This document shows positions 28,932-38,598 of a stretch of 64,000 bases of DNA, piece by piece. Location of the stretch: assembly GCA_016714895.1 (NCBI GenBank), contig JADKBV010000001.1, positions 930,001 through 994,000 on the forward strand, written 5' to 3'. The notes below the pieces were generated by a model. That model had not been told where the DNA came from and made no database searches. It saw nothing but the letters and a program-made list of their open reading frames with translations. A program made the translations under genes and the position numbers. The number at the start of each line of letters is the position of its first letter. The first letter of the stretch is position 1. The stretch is from Saprospiraceae bacterium. Lineage in GTDB: Bacteria > Bacteroidota > Bacteroidia > Chitinophagales > Saprospiraceae.

Positions 28932-30011
28932 TTGGATTTTAAAGATCTTTTTACCGGATTGTCCATCCTCGAACTTTCATCAGTTCTGGCTGGTCCGTTG
29001 GCCGGCAGTTTTTTTTCTGAGTGTGGGGCAAAAGTTACCAAGGTTGAAAATAAAACCGCCGGTGGCGACATAACCCGGCAATGGAAACTCAAAGAAGAAA
29101 GTCCCGAAAATACAGCCGGTGCCTATTACTACTCCGCCAACTACCGGAAAGAAGTTCATCTGCTGGATTTTGCGGATAAACATGAATATTCGGTACTTCT
29201 CAACATGGTTGTTGACCACGATATTATCCTTTCCAATTTTCAAAAAAGAGTGGCACAAAAATATGGTTTGGAACCGCATACTTTGTTTGAGCAATATCCA
29301 CAAAAAATTATCGTACAGCTCAATGCTTATGACTATGATGATCCCCGACCGGGATTTGACCTGATTATGCAGGCAGAAACCGGTTTCATCTCTATAAACG
29401 GGACTGAATCCGGAGAACTCTGTAAAATGCCGGTCGCTATGATCGACATCATGGCTTCTCATCAAATCAAAGAAGCTATTCTCATCGCCCTTTTGAAAAA
29501 AGAAAAAACCGGTTTGGGAAGTCTGATTCATATATCACTTTTCCAATCAGGTATAGCGTCTTTGGCCAATCAGGCTTCCAATTATCTGATGACCGGGGTC
29601 GTTCCAAAGCCTATGGGAACCTTGCATCCGAATATTGCCCCTTACGGAGATTTGTTTGTTTCTTCTGATGGTATCAGGTTTTTTTTAGGTATCGGTTCCG
29701 ATTATCAATTTAAAAAACTATGGGAAACCCTGAACTTTTCGAATAAAAATGACGTTACCTTTGTCAGAAATCAGGACAGACTTTTTAACAGAAAAGCTCT
29801 CCATGAAATATTGCAAACAGTTTTTACCCAAAAAACAATTGAATTTCTGAGTACTGTTTTTCAAAAGAATGACATACCGTTTGCCGTTATAAAAAACGTA
29901 AAAGAAGTTTTTGAGTCTCCGTTATGTCGATCAATGGTACTAACACAAACAACTGAAGAAGGAACAAATGCATATTCAGTAAGTAATATTGCTTTTTGTT
30001 TCAGAGGTTAA
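28932..30011 (+). CDS. CaiB/BaiF (class III) CoA-transferase family protein, active-site Asp missing
   Basis: 359 residues of the class III CoA-transferase fold: LSVLAGPLAGSFFSECGAKVTKVE-type N-terminus, GGDITRQW, GFDLIMQAETGF, ASNYLMTGVVP. In known members the catalytic Asp lies in a (S)(L/M)(F/Q)D motif; the matching place here reads SLFQSG, so the Asp is Gln. Activity is therefore doubtful, or a different residue acts. The start is TTG at 28932, 4 bp after the dehydrogenase stop; no ATG fits the conserved N-terminus. Likely cotranscribed with the dehydrogenase and involved in acyl-CoA metabolism. Confidence 0.82.
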   Translation: MDFKDLFTGLSILELSSVLAGPLAGSFFSECGAKVTKVENKTAGGDITRQWKLKEESPENTAGAYYYSANYRKEVHLLDFADKHEYSVLLNMVVDHDIILSNFQKRVAQKYGLEPHTLFEQYPQKIIVQLNAYDYDDPRPGFDLIMQAETGFISINGTESGELCKMPVAMIDIMASHQIKEAILIALLKKEKTGLGSLIHISLFQSGIASLANQASNYLMTGVVPKPMGTLHPNIAPYGDLFVSSDGIRFFLGIGSDYQFKKLWETLNFSNKNDVTFVRNQDRLFNRKALHEILQTVFTQKTIEFLSTVFQKNDIPFAVIKNVKEVFESPLCRSMVLTQTTEEGTNAYSVSNIAFCFRG

Positions 30012-30137
30012 TTTACAAAATTAGTACAGTTTTTGCAGCATATACAGTAACATAGTGTGTATAAGCATTAACTGATTAATAAGTAATTATTATTCATGTA
30101 TATAAATATTATAAAATATCATATATATTTTTAAAAT

Positions 30138-31166
30138 ATGGGTTATTTTTTCCAAAACAGCAAAAAGGTAATCGTACTGATTGTACTTTTTTTATCTTTT
30201 GAGCATTTATTTTCGCAAGACTTGCATTACAGCCAGTTTTACAACACCCCCCAGAATTACAGTCCTGCTCAAACCGGGTTGTTCAACGGTGACCACAGAT
30301 TTATATTTTCTCTGAGAGATCAGTGGAGATTTGTACCCGTACCCTGGTTTACCTTGAGCGGAGCCTATGACCGGCGATTTGATATCGGCAAAAGCCATAA
30401 ACATTTTGTTGGCGGTGGTGCAAATTTTAATTATGACAAACAAGGAGATTCAAGGTTACAATTATTATCATTAAATCTAAGTGGTTCATACCATTATATC
30501 CTGCACCCAAAACATATTGTTGGCGGAGGTATTTTATTGGGTTTTGCGTCCCGGGGTTTTAATACCGGAGACCTGACCTGGGACAAACAGTGGACCGGTG
30601 ATAATTTTAATCCGAATCTTCCTTCCGGAGAAAATTTTGACGCCAGAACAGTTTCCTTTCTGCAAAACGGTGCCGGATTAAACTATCGTTTCCAACAATC
30701 ATCCCGAACCCATTTTGACCTGAGCGGAACAGTTTTTCATATCATCAATCCTTCGGCAAACTTTTACAATACAGATGATACCAAATTGCCAAGACATTTT
30801 GTGTTGACAGCCATCGGCAACTTTAAGCTCATGGAAAAAGCGGACATACAGTTACATGGCTTACAACAAATGCAAGGTGAATATGAAGAAACCCTTTTCG
30901 GAGGTCTGATCAAATATTACCTCAATAATAAACCCGGAAAAGTATTTCACATACACGCCGGATTAGGGTATCGTACGGCAAAATCTTTTATTCCGACGAT
31001 TGCCGTACAATACAACGAAATATATGCATCCTTCAGCTTTGATATCGATAACAACGAATTCAACAGAATATTAAATTCAAATCGCGGAGGACCGGAGTTT
31101 CACGTAAGGTACATAATTACCAACGTAAAACCACTCAACGAACATAAAGCTTGTCCGATTTATTAA
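30138..31166 (+). CDS. PorP/SprF family type IX secretion membrane protein
   Basis: 342-residue outer-membrane beta-barrel protein of the PorP/SprF family, which works with T9SS to attach or export large adhesins such as SprB. A signal peptide (VIVLIVLFLSFEHLFSQ) is followed by the diagnostic DLHYSQFYNTPQNYSPAQTG start, GGGANFNYDKQGDS, LQNGAGLNYRF and a strand-rich C-terminus (VQYNEIYASFSFDID). Followed after 14 bp by a PorE-like gene and then a giant adhesin gene, the common arrangement for SprF-type export partners. Confidence 0.9.
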   Translation: MGYFFQNSKKVIVLIVLFLSFEHLFSQDLHYSQFYNTPQNYSPAQTGLFNGDHRFIFSLRDQWRFVPVPWFTLSGAYDRRFDIGKSHKHFVGGGANFNYDKQGDSRLQLLSLNLSGSYHYILHPKHIVGGGILLGFASRGFNTGDLTWDKQWTGDNFNPNLPSGENFDARTVSFLQNGAGLNYRFQQSSRTHFDLSGTVFHIINPSANFYNTDDTKLPRHFVLTAIGNFKLMEKADIQLHGLQQMQGEYEETLFGGLIKYYLNNKPGKVFHIHAGLGYRTAKSFIPTIAVQYNEIYASFSFDIDNNEFNRILNSNRGGPEFHVRYIITNVKPLNEHKACPIY

Positions 31167-31180
31167 TCCAAACTTTTCCC

Positions 31181-33616
31181 ATGAAGCAACAACATCATCA
31201 TATATATCTTATTTTGTTTTTATGGCTGGCTTTAACCCCCTTATTCGGCCAGACTAAAAAACAATTTCTGGAAGAAGCAGAAAAAAGTTATGTCAACAAA
31301 AACTATTACGCTGCTTTGGTTTATTATTCAAAAGTCCTTGAATTTGACGAACAGGATACTTCCATTATTGTAAAAATCGCAGAATCTGCCCGTCAGTTTA
31401 ATGCATATTCAAAAGCAGCCCAAATGTATAGTTTGCTGCTTGACTCCATGCAATACAACAAAGAGCCGGAAATGGTGTATCACCTGGCGAGCATGTACCA
31501 AAAGATGGGAAAATACGATCTTGCAGAAAGAACTTTTCAGCAATATAAGTCCGGTTATGAAAATCAGGATAGTTTTTTGTTACAAAAAACTGAAAAAGAA
31601 CTGGTTTCTATTGCTTATGCGAAAGAGTTTATCAAAGAAGTAAATCCTACGTTGAGTATGCAAAGGCTTGAAGGAGCCGTCAATACACCTGATTCAGAAG
31701 TCGGCGCCATCATTTTCAAAGAAGGTTTATTGTACAGTTCGCAACAATATGTCGAAAAAAATGCAAAAACGAAACCTGCGCGAAAAATTGCCAAACTGCA
31801 CGAAAAAACAAAAGACGGTAATACTGCCATTATCAAATCAAAAATTAATGAAAGGGATCTTTCTGTTAGCAATCCTTGTTTCAGTCCGGACAGTTCCAAA
31901 TTGTATTATTCAGTTTGTAAATATATAAACGGTTCGGAATTAACCTGCGAAATTCATTATGCAAATGTGGACAATAAAGGTCAATTGGTCAATGAACAAA
32001 GGCTTCCGGAACCCGTAAATGTAACAGGGTCTACCAATACCCAACCCTATATCGTTTTTGATAATGATTTGAAAAAAGAAATCCTGTATTTTGTTTCAAA
32101 CAGACCGGGAGGTGCAGGTGGATTGGATATATGGTATGCTGTAAAAGACGAAAAATACGGATTTTCGCAACCGGTAAATGTCAAAGAAATCAATACACCG
32201 AATGATGAGGTTACTCCTTTTTATCACGATCCTACCGCTTATCTCTATTTCAGTACCGATGGCAGGTTCGGTTTAGGTGGGTTTGATATTTACAAAACGC
32301 AAAAAACAAAGGAGAGCTTTGCAGATGTTATTCAAATCGGAGCACCGGTCAACAGTTCTTACCACGATATCTATTATCATTTATCTCCGGAAGGAGAAAA
32401 AGCGTTTATGTCTTCAAATCGCGAGGGAGCTGCCTTTCTTGATTCATTTTACGAATCCTGTTGTTTTGATATCTATGAAGTCAACATGGAAAAAATCCAA
32501 CTTGACCTGATAGCTCTTACATTCGACAAAATTACAGGCCGGCCTTTAAAAAAGGCTACCGTAAGGCTGATTGATAAAAAAACTGGTTTGGAAATAGCAA
32601 AAACAACCATTGATGATTCCAATGAACATACATTTGAATTATTGCCTGACAGATCTTACCTCATTGTGGCAGAAAGAGAAAATTATTTTCCTGATACCAT
32701 AGAACTTTCTACATTCAAAAAAGATAAGTCAGAGTTGATAACCAAAAAACTGTATTTGGAAACAGACATGATGTTGCTCGACGTATTCACCTTTGCCAAA
32801 GTGGGTAAAACACCTTTGGAAGGGTCTACCGTTACCCTTACTGATTTAAGTGACCCAAGTAAAAAAGATATCATAGAATTTAATCCGCTCAACAATGAAT
32901 TTAATTTTATGATCGATCGCGGCAAACAATACAAAATTGTTGCCACTAAGGACGGATACTCTCAGGAGGAAGTACTGATTGACACGCGGGGATATGAAAA
33001 ACCCGGTTTGATCACACAGGAAATGTTACTTGATAAATTTATTCTTCAGGACTTACTTCCAATCGCTTTGTATTTTGACAATGACCTTCCCGACAGAAAA
33101 TCCAAAAACATCACCACTAATACCGTTTTTGGAGATTTGGTAAACAGTTATGTTAAAAGAAAACCTGAATACATAGACAGATTTACAAAACCTTTAAAAG
33201 GGGAAGACAAAAACAGCGCCATGCAGGAACTGGATGTTTTTTTTGAAGGCGACGTCATGGGAGGTTACGAAAAACTGAAGTTATTTATGCCGCGTTTGCT
33301 ACAGGAACTTGAAGCAGGAAATAAAGTGGAACTTATTTTTAAAGGGTTTGCTTCACCGCGTGCAGAATCAAAATACAACCTTGCGCTGGGTCAAAGAAGG
33401 GTCAATAGTGTCAAAAATGAAATGATCTTTTTTGGCAATGAGGAGTTGAAAAAATATTTTCTTTCCGGCCAATTGAGCATTACAGACATTTCTTTTGGTA
33501 AAGAACTTGCTCCGGCCGATGTTGAAGGTAAAATATCGGACGAAAGAAATTCTATCTATCATCCGAAAGCAGCAAAAGAAAGAAGGGTTGAAATCCTTCG
33601 GGCAAAAAGAAATTAA
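31181..33616 (+). CDS. PorE-like OmpA family protein (TPR, propeller, OmpA)
   Basis: 811 residues. Signal peptide (LILFLWLALTPLFGQ); TPR-like helices (about 20-120: SYVNKNYYAALVYYSKVLEF); WD40/PD40-like beta-propeller with repeated SPD, FVSNRPGGAGGLDIW and YFSTDGRFGLGGFDIY blades (about 190-440); two carboxypeptidase-regulatory-like modules (KITGRPLKKATVRL; EGSTVTLTDL); C-terminal OmpA domain (VELIFKGFASPRAES ... LGQRRVNSV ... RRVEILRAK). This order is that of the T9SS-associated PorE protein, thought to link the machinery to peptidoglycan. ATG 31181 is 14 bp after the porP-like stop. Confidence 0.88.
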   Translation: MKQQHHHIYLILFLWLALTPLFGQTKKQFLEEAEKSYVNKNYYAALVYYSKVLEFDEQDTSIIVKIAESARQFNAYSKAAQMYSLLLDSMQYNKEPEMVYHLASMYQKMGKYDLAERTFQQYKSGYENQDSFLLQKTEKELVSIAYAKEFIKEVNPTLSMQRLEGAVNTPDSEVGAIIFKEGLLYSSQQYVEKNAKTKPARKIAKLHEKTKDGNTAIIKSKINERDLSVSNPCFSPDSSKLYYSVCKYINGSELTCEIHYANVDNKGQLVNEQRLPEPVNVTGSTNTQPYIVFDNDLKKEILYFVSNRPGGAGGLDIWYAVKDEKYGFSQPVNVKEINTPNDEVTPFYHDPTAYLYFSTDGRFGLGGFDIYKTQKTKESFADVIQIGAPVNSSYHDIYYHLSPEGEKAFMSSNREGAAFLDSFYESCCFDIYEVNMEKIQLDLIALTFDKITGRPLKKATVRLIDKKTGLEIAKTTIDDSNEHTFELLPDRSYLIVAERENYFPDTIELSTFKKDKSELITKKLYLETDMMLLDVFTFAKVGKTPLEGSTVTLTDLSDPSKKDIIEFNPLNNEFNFMIDRGKQYKIVATKDGYSQEEVLIDTRGYEKPGLITQEMLLDKFILQDLLPIALYFDNDLPDRKSKNITTNTVFGDLVNSYVKRKPEYIDRFTKPLKGEDKNSAMQELDVFFEGDVMGGYEKLKLFMPRLLQELEAGNKVELIFKGFASPRAESKYNLALGQRRVNSVKNEMIFFGNEELKKYFLSGQLSITDISFGKELAPADVEGKISDERNSIYHPKAAKERRVEILRAKRN

Positions 33617-33642
33617 TCCATTAAAGATCTAAATCCAAAAGG

Positions 33643-36600
33643 ATGAAACATATAAAAATATTCTTCAACGTAATCACCATTCTGGTTATTCTGATATTTG
33701 GCTTTACCCAAAAGACCTTTGCCACCCATATTGTAGGAGGCGATATGTCCTACCAACACGTAACCGGCGACTTGTATGAGGTCACCCTGACCTTAAGACG
33801 TGATTGTTTTCTCGGCAGTCCGGATGCAGAATTTGATCCGGTGGTTAACATTGCTATTTTCAGCAGTAACGGTAACCTCCTGACACATCTGGCAAACAAC
33901 GGATACCTGAGGATCAATTATACAGGTAATGACACGCTCAATCCGTTCATCAGGTCAGATTGTGGTTTTGAAGGAACTCAGGTTTGTGTTCAGGAAGCAG
34001 TATACAAAAGCATCCTTACCCTGCCCTTCCGGCCCGGGGGATATATACTGGCTTATCAAAGATGTTGCCGTAATGAAACATTAGCCAATATCGTTGACCC
34101 TTTATTGACCGGAGCAACTTATTGGATTCATGTCACCGAATCAGCATTAAGAGCCAAAAACAGCAGTCCAAAATTTATTCAATGGCCTGATGTATATATT
34201 TGTGCTAATAAACCGCTGCTTTTTGACCATTCTGCCGTAGACACGGATGGAGACTCCCTGGTCTACCGACTTTGTCTGCCGAATAAAGGGGCTTCCAGAG
34301 AACGTCCAAATCCACCCGTGGATTTTTCAAATCTGTCCCCACCTCCGTTTCCTTTTGTTACCTGGAATGCACCTTACAACCTATTAAACCTCATGGGTGG
34401 AGATCCTTTACGCATTGATCCCAATACCGGAATATTGACAGCAGGTCCCAACCTTGTTGGCCAATTTCTCATAGGGATTTGTGTAGATGAATACCGAAAT
34501 GGTCAACTGATTTCCACGGTGACCAGAGATTTTCAATATAATGTCAGAATATGCAGCCAACCACCAAAAGCAGTTTTTGATGTAGCTTCCGCCAATTGTT
34601 CAGGTCTTGATATCACTTTTGACAATAAAAGTTTGTCCGCAAGCAATTACAGATGGTATTTTGATTGGCCTAATCAGGATCCTGCATTTTTTTCGACCGA
34701 AAAAAATCCTACATTTACCTATCCAACGTCAGGAGTTTATAATGTAAAACTCAGAGCTACCAGAGGAACGGACGGTTGTTTTGATTCCATCATTCAGCCC
34801 ATAAGTGTTTTTGAAAACACCATTGTCCCGAATTTTACGTACAGGTTGGATGAATGTGATGAAAACAATCAAAAACTGACCCTTTTGCTTACAGACGGTT
34901 CGACCTATAATCAGCCGGGTTATTCAATAACGGATAGAAACTGGACTGTCATTCAGAACAACGACACTACGTCATATTCCGGACAGAATGTTCAGGTTCT
35001 CGTAGATTATACCGGTGAAATAAAAATTATACTTGAAATCATCACTGACTCGCAATGTACCAAAACTCTTGAGCAGAATGTAGACCCGAATGTGTTTGTC
35101 CCCAAAACAGATTTTTCATATAAACTGGAGGATTGTGTTCAGGGAAACATTGCCAGATTAAGGCTTACAGACCTTTCAGCACCATTAAATCCGTTTGGTG
35201 TCATCGGAGCAGTCAGTTGGAATGTTAACGGGACGGCTTACACAGGAAGCAACATTGTCATACCTCTCGATGCTTCATTGACAGATATAACCATTACCCA
35301 AACGGTAGCATTTGTATCTTCCTGTACCATTGAAAAAACCAAAAGTTTCAACCTTCAATCCATATTGCCAAAAGCGGGATATACATTTACTGCTTTAGGT
35401 TGTGATGATGACACCTCCGTTAATATCCAATTGAGTTATGACAATCAAAATGCTTTAGGGTATGACCTTGCATCAGGTAATTGGACGATATCGGTAGGTG
35501 GTAATACGCAGATGATAAACGGTCCGGTAATCACTTTAACGATTCCTAAGGATCAATTACTGGATATTAAGTTTGATGCCATTTTCAGCAATGGATGTAC
35601 GGATACTATAACCGATTCTTTTCTGCCGGGACCATACCCTACCCTTGTATTTACGGATACGATGTTTATTTTATGTCCCGGTCAAACCAAATCAGTTTTA
35701 CTGAACGCCAATCCGGCATGGGAATACATCTGGAGCCCGGAAACAGGCCTTGACCTTAGTGACCCAAACAATCCCATGATTATCGCCACAGATAACATTA
35801 TGTATAACGTGACTGTGACTGATGGTTTATGTTCTGTTACCGGTAAAATTGATGTTGTAGTCCTCGGAACAGGTGTTTCGTTGTCCATTACAGGTAATGA
35901 AAACACCTGCGACGGTAGTGTCGAACTCGTTGTCACAGGTGGTGTGGGAGAAGGCGTTTATTCGTGGTCAGACCAACAGAATATTTCAAATATTATTGGT
36001 ACAGGTGATACACTCAGGACTGTTTTTACCGGCAACACCAAAACATATTATGCTATTTTTACGGGAGAATCCTGTTCGACGGAGCCCGCAGTATTTACAG
36101 TTACCAATCAGACACCTTCTGTCATAACCCCATCACCTTACAGAATATGTCCGGGAGATAGTATTACCATTTCTGTTTTTAATGAGATACCCAATCATAA
36201 CCTGACATATCAATGGGAAAGCCATCCTTATATTTTTGGACCCTTAAACCTCAGTCAAATCAACGTAAAGGTGGACGAAAATGAAACTCAGGACTTTGTT
36301 TTGTACTGTAATCTCAGCAACCAATTCGGTTGTACCAAACTTGATTCTATTTATTTCGACCTGGATCAGAACCCTGTTGCTGATTTCACCTTCCAACTCA
36401 AGGAATGTGGTGAAAATACACTATGTTTTGAGTTTGAAGGGGATCCCGGAAGTTTCATTTTATGGAATTTTGGCGACCCAGGTACAAATACGGATATATC
36501 CAATATTCCAAAGCCATGTTACACATATCCGGAACCGGGAACCTACCTGGTCACGCTTACTAATCTGGCAGCAATTTGTCCTTTCAAACCAGTGACCAAA

Positions 36601-37860
36601 GAAGTAGTGGTGTTACCTGACATCATTATCAATCCGATACCACCGGCCATGATATGTGAAGAAACGGAAGTTTCATTTACAGCAACAACAAATATGGATA
36701 ATGTCACATATACCTGGTGTACATTGAATGGTACGGTCATATTCGAAGGAAGTACCCTGAACGTCACGGTAAATACAGATACTTCTTTTGTCATCAAAAT
36801 CAAAGATGCCTATGGTTGTGAAAAATCTGATACCGTCGAGGTAACCATGTTTGAATTCAATTACACCCTCGACATACCTGAAAACAATTGTCGGAATCAG
36901 GTTTCTCCCGTACAGTTGAATATCGATAATCCTCAACTTTATGATTTTGAATGGTTACCAAATGATTGTATAGCCGCGGGCAACCAAAGTGCAAATCCAT
37001 CCATAATCGCCATACAAAATAAGGTATACAGCATCCGGATCACACATAGAGAAACAGGATGTTTTGAACTTCAGGACTTTACCATTCCTGTCCCTGACCC
37101 TTTGAGTGCGGCAATAGAAGGCCCTGAATCTTTTTGTTTCGAACAAAACGGACAATTGGAAGTTTTTGTCAACGGTCAGGGAAATTATCAATACAACTGG
37201 AGTCCTCAACAAAATATCGTATCCGGTCAAAATACCTCCAATCCGATATTTTCTTTTACAGATAATACATCCGTTCAGGTCATTATCACCAATCAGAGTA
37301 ATGGTTGTCAGGATACTTTCGACTATACACAGGTAGTCAACCCACCTTTGGAGATTGATGTTGAAGCGGCAGCCGATGTAACCATTTATGAAGGGAAAGA
37401 TATCGATATTTTTGTTGTTGATCCCGATCCAAATGAAACATATATCTGGAGCACCGGAGCCAACGGAACTATCATTACAGTTTCGCCCACGGATAATACG
37501 ACGTACATCGTGACTGTGACCGATGAAAACGGATGTACCGGTACAGATGAAATACAAATTGAGGTGAGGAAAGCAAAATGCGACGAATCTGATATTTTTA
37601 TTCCCAATGCTTTTACGCCAAATGGAGACCAGAATAACCAGATTTTATATGTTCGAAGTAATTTCCTCGAAGAATTGGATTTTATCATTTACAACAGATG
37701 GGGTCAACAGGTTTTTAAAACCAATGATATCAATACCGGATGGGACGGAACATTCAATGGACAGCCTTTAGCCCCTGATGCTTATGCTTTTTATATCAAA
37801 GCCCGTTGCGTCAATGGCAATTTTTATGAAAAAGCAGGTAACGTAACTTTATTCAGATAA
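33643..37860 (+). CDS. Gliding motility-associated adhesin with T9SS type B (CHU_C) domain
   Basis: 1405 residues. Signal peptide, then a characteristic THIVGGDMSYQ N-terminus, several PKD/Ig-like modules (for example FTYPTSGVYNVKLRATRG; CYTYPEPGTYLVTLTNL), and further beta-sandwich repeats containing Y.W.P and YTVTVTD motifs. The end is a CHU_C domain: DIFIPNAFTPNGDQNN, FIIYNRWGQQVFKT, GWDGTFNGQPLAPDAYAFYIKA. CHU_C is a T9SS type B signal leading to surface attachment or release. It is the probable cargo of the PorP/SprF-like and PorE-like proteins encoded just upstream (26 bp gap). Terminator at 37913. Confidence 0.9.
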   Translation: MKHIKIFFNVITILVILIFGFTQKTFATHIVGGDMSYQHVTGDLYEVTLTLRRDCFLGSPDAEFDPVVNIAIFSSNGNLLTHLANNGYLRINYTGNDTLNPFIRSDCGFEGTQVCVQEAVYKSILTLPFRPGGYILAYQRCCRNETLANIVDPLLTGATYWIHVTESALRAKNSSPKFIQWPDVYICANKPLLFDHSAVDTDGDSLVYRLCLPNKGASRERPNPPVDFSNLSPPPFPFVTWNAPYNLLNLMGGDPLRIDPNTGILTAGPNLVGQFLIGICVDEYRNGQLISTVTRDFQYNVRICSQPPKAVFDVASANCSGLDITFDNKSLSASNYRWYFDWPNQDPAFFSTEKNPTFTYPTSGVYNVKLRATRGTDGCFDSIIQPISVFENTIVPNFTYRLDECDENNQKLTLLLTDGSTYNQPGYSITDRNWTVIQNNDTTSYSGQNVQVLVDYTGEIKIILEIITDSQCTKTLEQNVDPNVFVPKTDFSYKLEDCVQGNIARLRLTDLSAPLNPFGVIGAVSWNVNGTAYTGSNIVIPLDASLTDITITQTVAFVSSCTIEKTKSFNLQSILPKAGYTFTALGCDDDTSVNIQLSYDNQNALGYDLASGNWTISVGGNTQMINGPVITLTIPKDQLLDIKFDAIFSNGCTDTITDSFLPGPYPTLVFTDTMFILCPGQTKSVLLNANPAWEYIWSPETGLDLSDPNNPMIIATDNIMYNVTVTDGLCSVTGKIDVVVLGTGVSLSITGNENTCDGSVELVVTGGVGEGVYSWSDQQNISNIIGTGDTLRTVFTGNTKTYYAIFTGESCSTEPAVFTVTNQTPSVITPSPYRICPGDSITISVFNEIPNHNLTYQWESHPYIFGPLNLSQINVKVDENETQDFVLYCNLSNQFGCTKLDSIYFDLDQNPVADFTFQLKECGENTLCFEFEGDPGSFILWNFGDPGTNTDISNIPKPCYTYPEPGTYLVTLTNLAAICPFKPVTKEVVVLPDIIINPIPPAMICEETEVSFTATTNMDNVTYTWCTLNGTVIFEGSTLNVTVNTDTSFVIKIKDAYGCEKSDTVEVTMFEFNYTLDIPENNCRNQVSPVQLNIDNPQLYDFEWLPNDCIAAGNQSANPSIIAIQNKVYSIRITHRETGCFELQDFTIPVPDPLSAAIEGPESFCFEQNGQLEVFVNGQGNYQYNWSPQQNIVSGQNTSNPIFSFTDNTSVQVIITNQSNGCQDTFDYTQVVNPPLEIDVEAAADVTIYEGKDIDIFVVDPDPNETYIWSTGANGTIITVSPTDNTTYIVTVTDENGCTGTDEIQIEVRKAKCDESDIFIPNAFTPNGDQNNQILYVRSNFLEELDFIIYNRWGQQVFKTNDINTGWDGTFNGQPLAPDAYAFYIKARCVNGNFYEKAGNVTLFR

Positions 37861-37912
37861 GTCCAGGTAATAAAATAATGGTTTTATTGCCAGAAGAGCT
37901 ATATTAATAAAT

Positions 37913-37946
37913 GAGGGATTGGTTTTTACCGGTCCCTCTTTTTTTT
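37913..37946 (+). terminator. Rho-independent terminator after the adhesin gene
   Basis: GAGGGAttGG, TTTTTA loop, CCggTCCCTC, then eight T residues. It ends the porP-like operon and its T tract touches the stop of the convergent YigZ gene. Confidence 0.85.
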
Positions 37947-38598
37947 ATTCAAGGGATTTAATATCAAAACCACCCCAATCTTCAGAATTCATAGATGCTG
38001 CTTGTTCAACAGGAATTTTTAACAGCTGAGCTTTCAGATTCAGCAGGATTTCATTTGTTTTACTTTTCCTGACAAAAAAAGGAATTTCTGCAAAATCTTT
38101 ATACGCCGTATCTCCTACCGGTATATGCATTGACTTCATGACAAAAAAGGCATGACCCAATTCAGAAAGCGGTGTGGTCATTAAAAAAGAATCCGTAATT
38201 ATTTTTTCAATGCTGATGGCCTGGTCCAATGCTTCAGCAGCCGCTTGTTTATATGCCTGTATCAATCCTGAAGCTCCCAGTTTGGTACCGCCAAAATATC
38301 TGACGACAACAACAAAAACATCAGAAAATTCATGGCTGAGGATTTGGCCGTATATGGGTTTTCCTGCTGTTCCCGAAGGCTCACCATCGTCATTAATCCG
38401 GTATTGCAATCCATTAATCCCAAGTCTGTAAGCATAACAAAAATGTCTTGCTTTGGGATGTTGTGATTTTAAAGTGGATAATTTCAACATGATTTCTTCT
38501 TCATTACTCACCGGAAATGCGTAAGCAAGAAATTTACTGCCTTTTTCTTTATATTCTCCGAATGCCGGCTCTTTAATGGAAAAATAACTGTCTTCCAT
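37945..38598 (-). CDS. YigZ/IMPACT family protein
   Basis: 217 residues of the UPF0029/IMPACT family, cytosolic proteins linked to translation regulation in eukaryotes and of unclear role in bacteria. Motifs: EYKEKGSKFLAYAFPV, ARHFCYAYRLG, DDGEPSGTAGKPI (family signature) and VVRYFGGTKLGASGLIQAY; the C-terminal DUF1949-like ferredoxin fold follows. Length is typical (~205). The start codon overlaps nothing: the upstream DMT transporter ends at 38599, directly adjacent, so both are one transcript. Confidence 0.92.
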   Translation of the reverse strand: MEDSYFSIKEPAFGEYKEKGSKFLAYAFPVSNEEEIMLKLSTLKSQHPKARHFCYAYRLGINGLQYRINDDGEPSGTAGKPIYGQILSHEFSDVFVVVVRYFGGTKLGASGLIQAYKQAAAEALDQAISIEKIITDSFLMTTPLSELGHAFFVMKSMHIPVGDTAYKDFAEIPFFVRKSKTNEILLNLKAQLLKIPVEQAASMNSEDWGGFDIKSLE

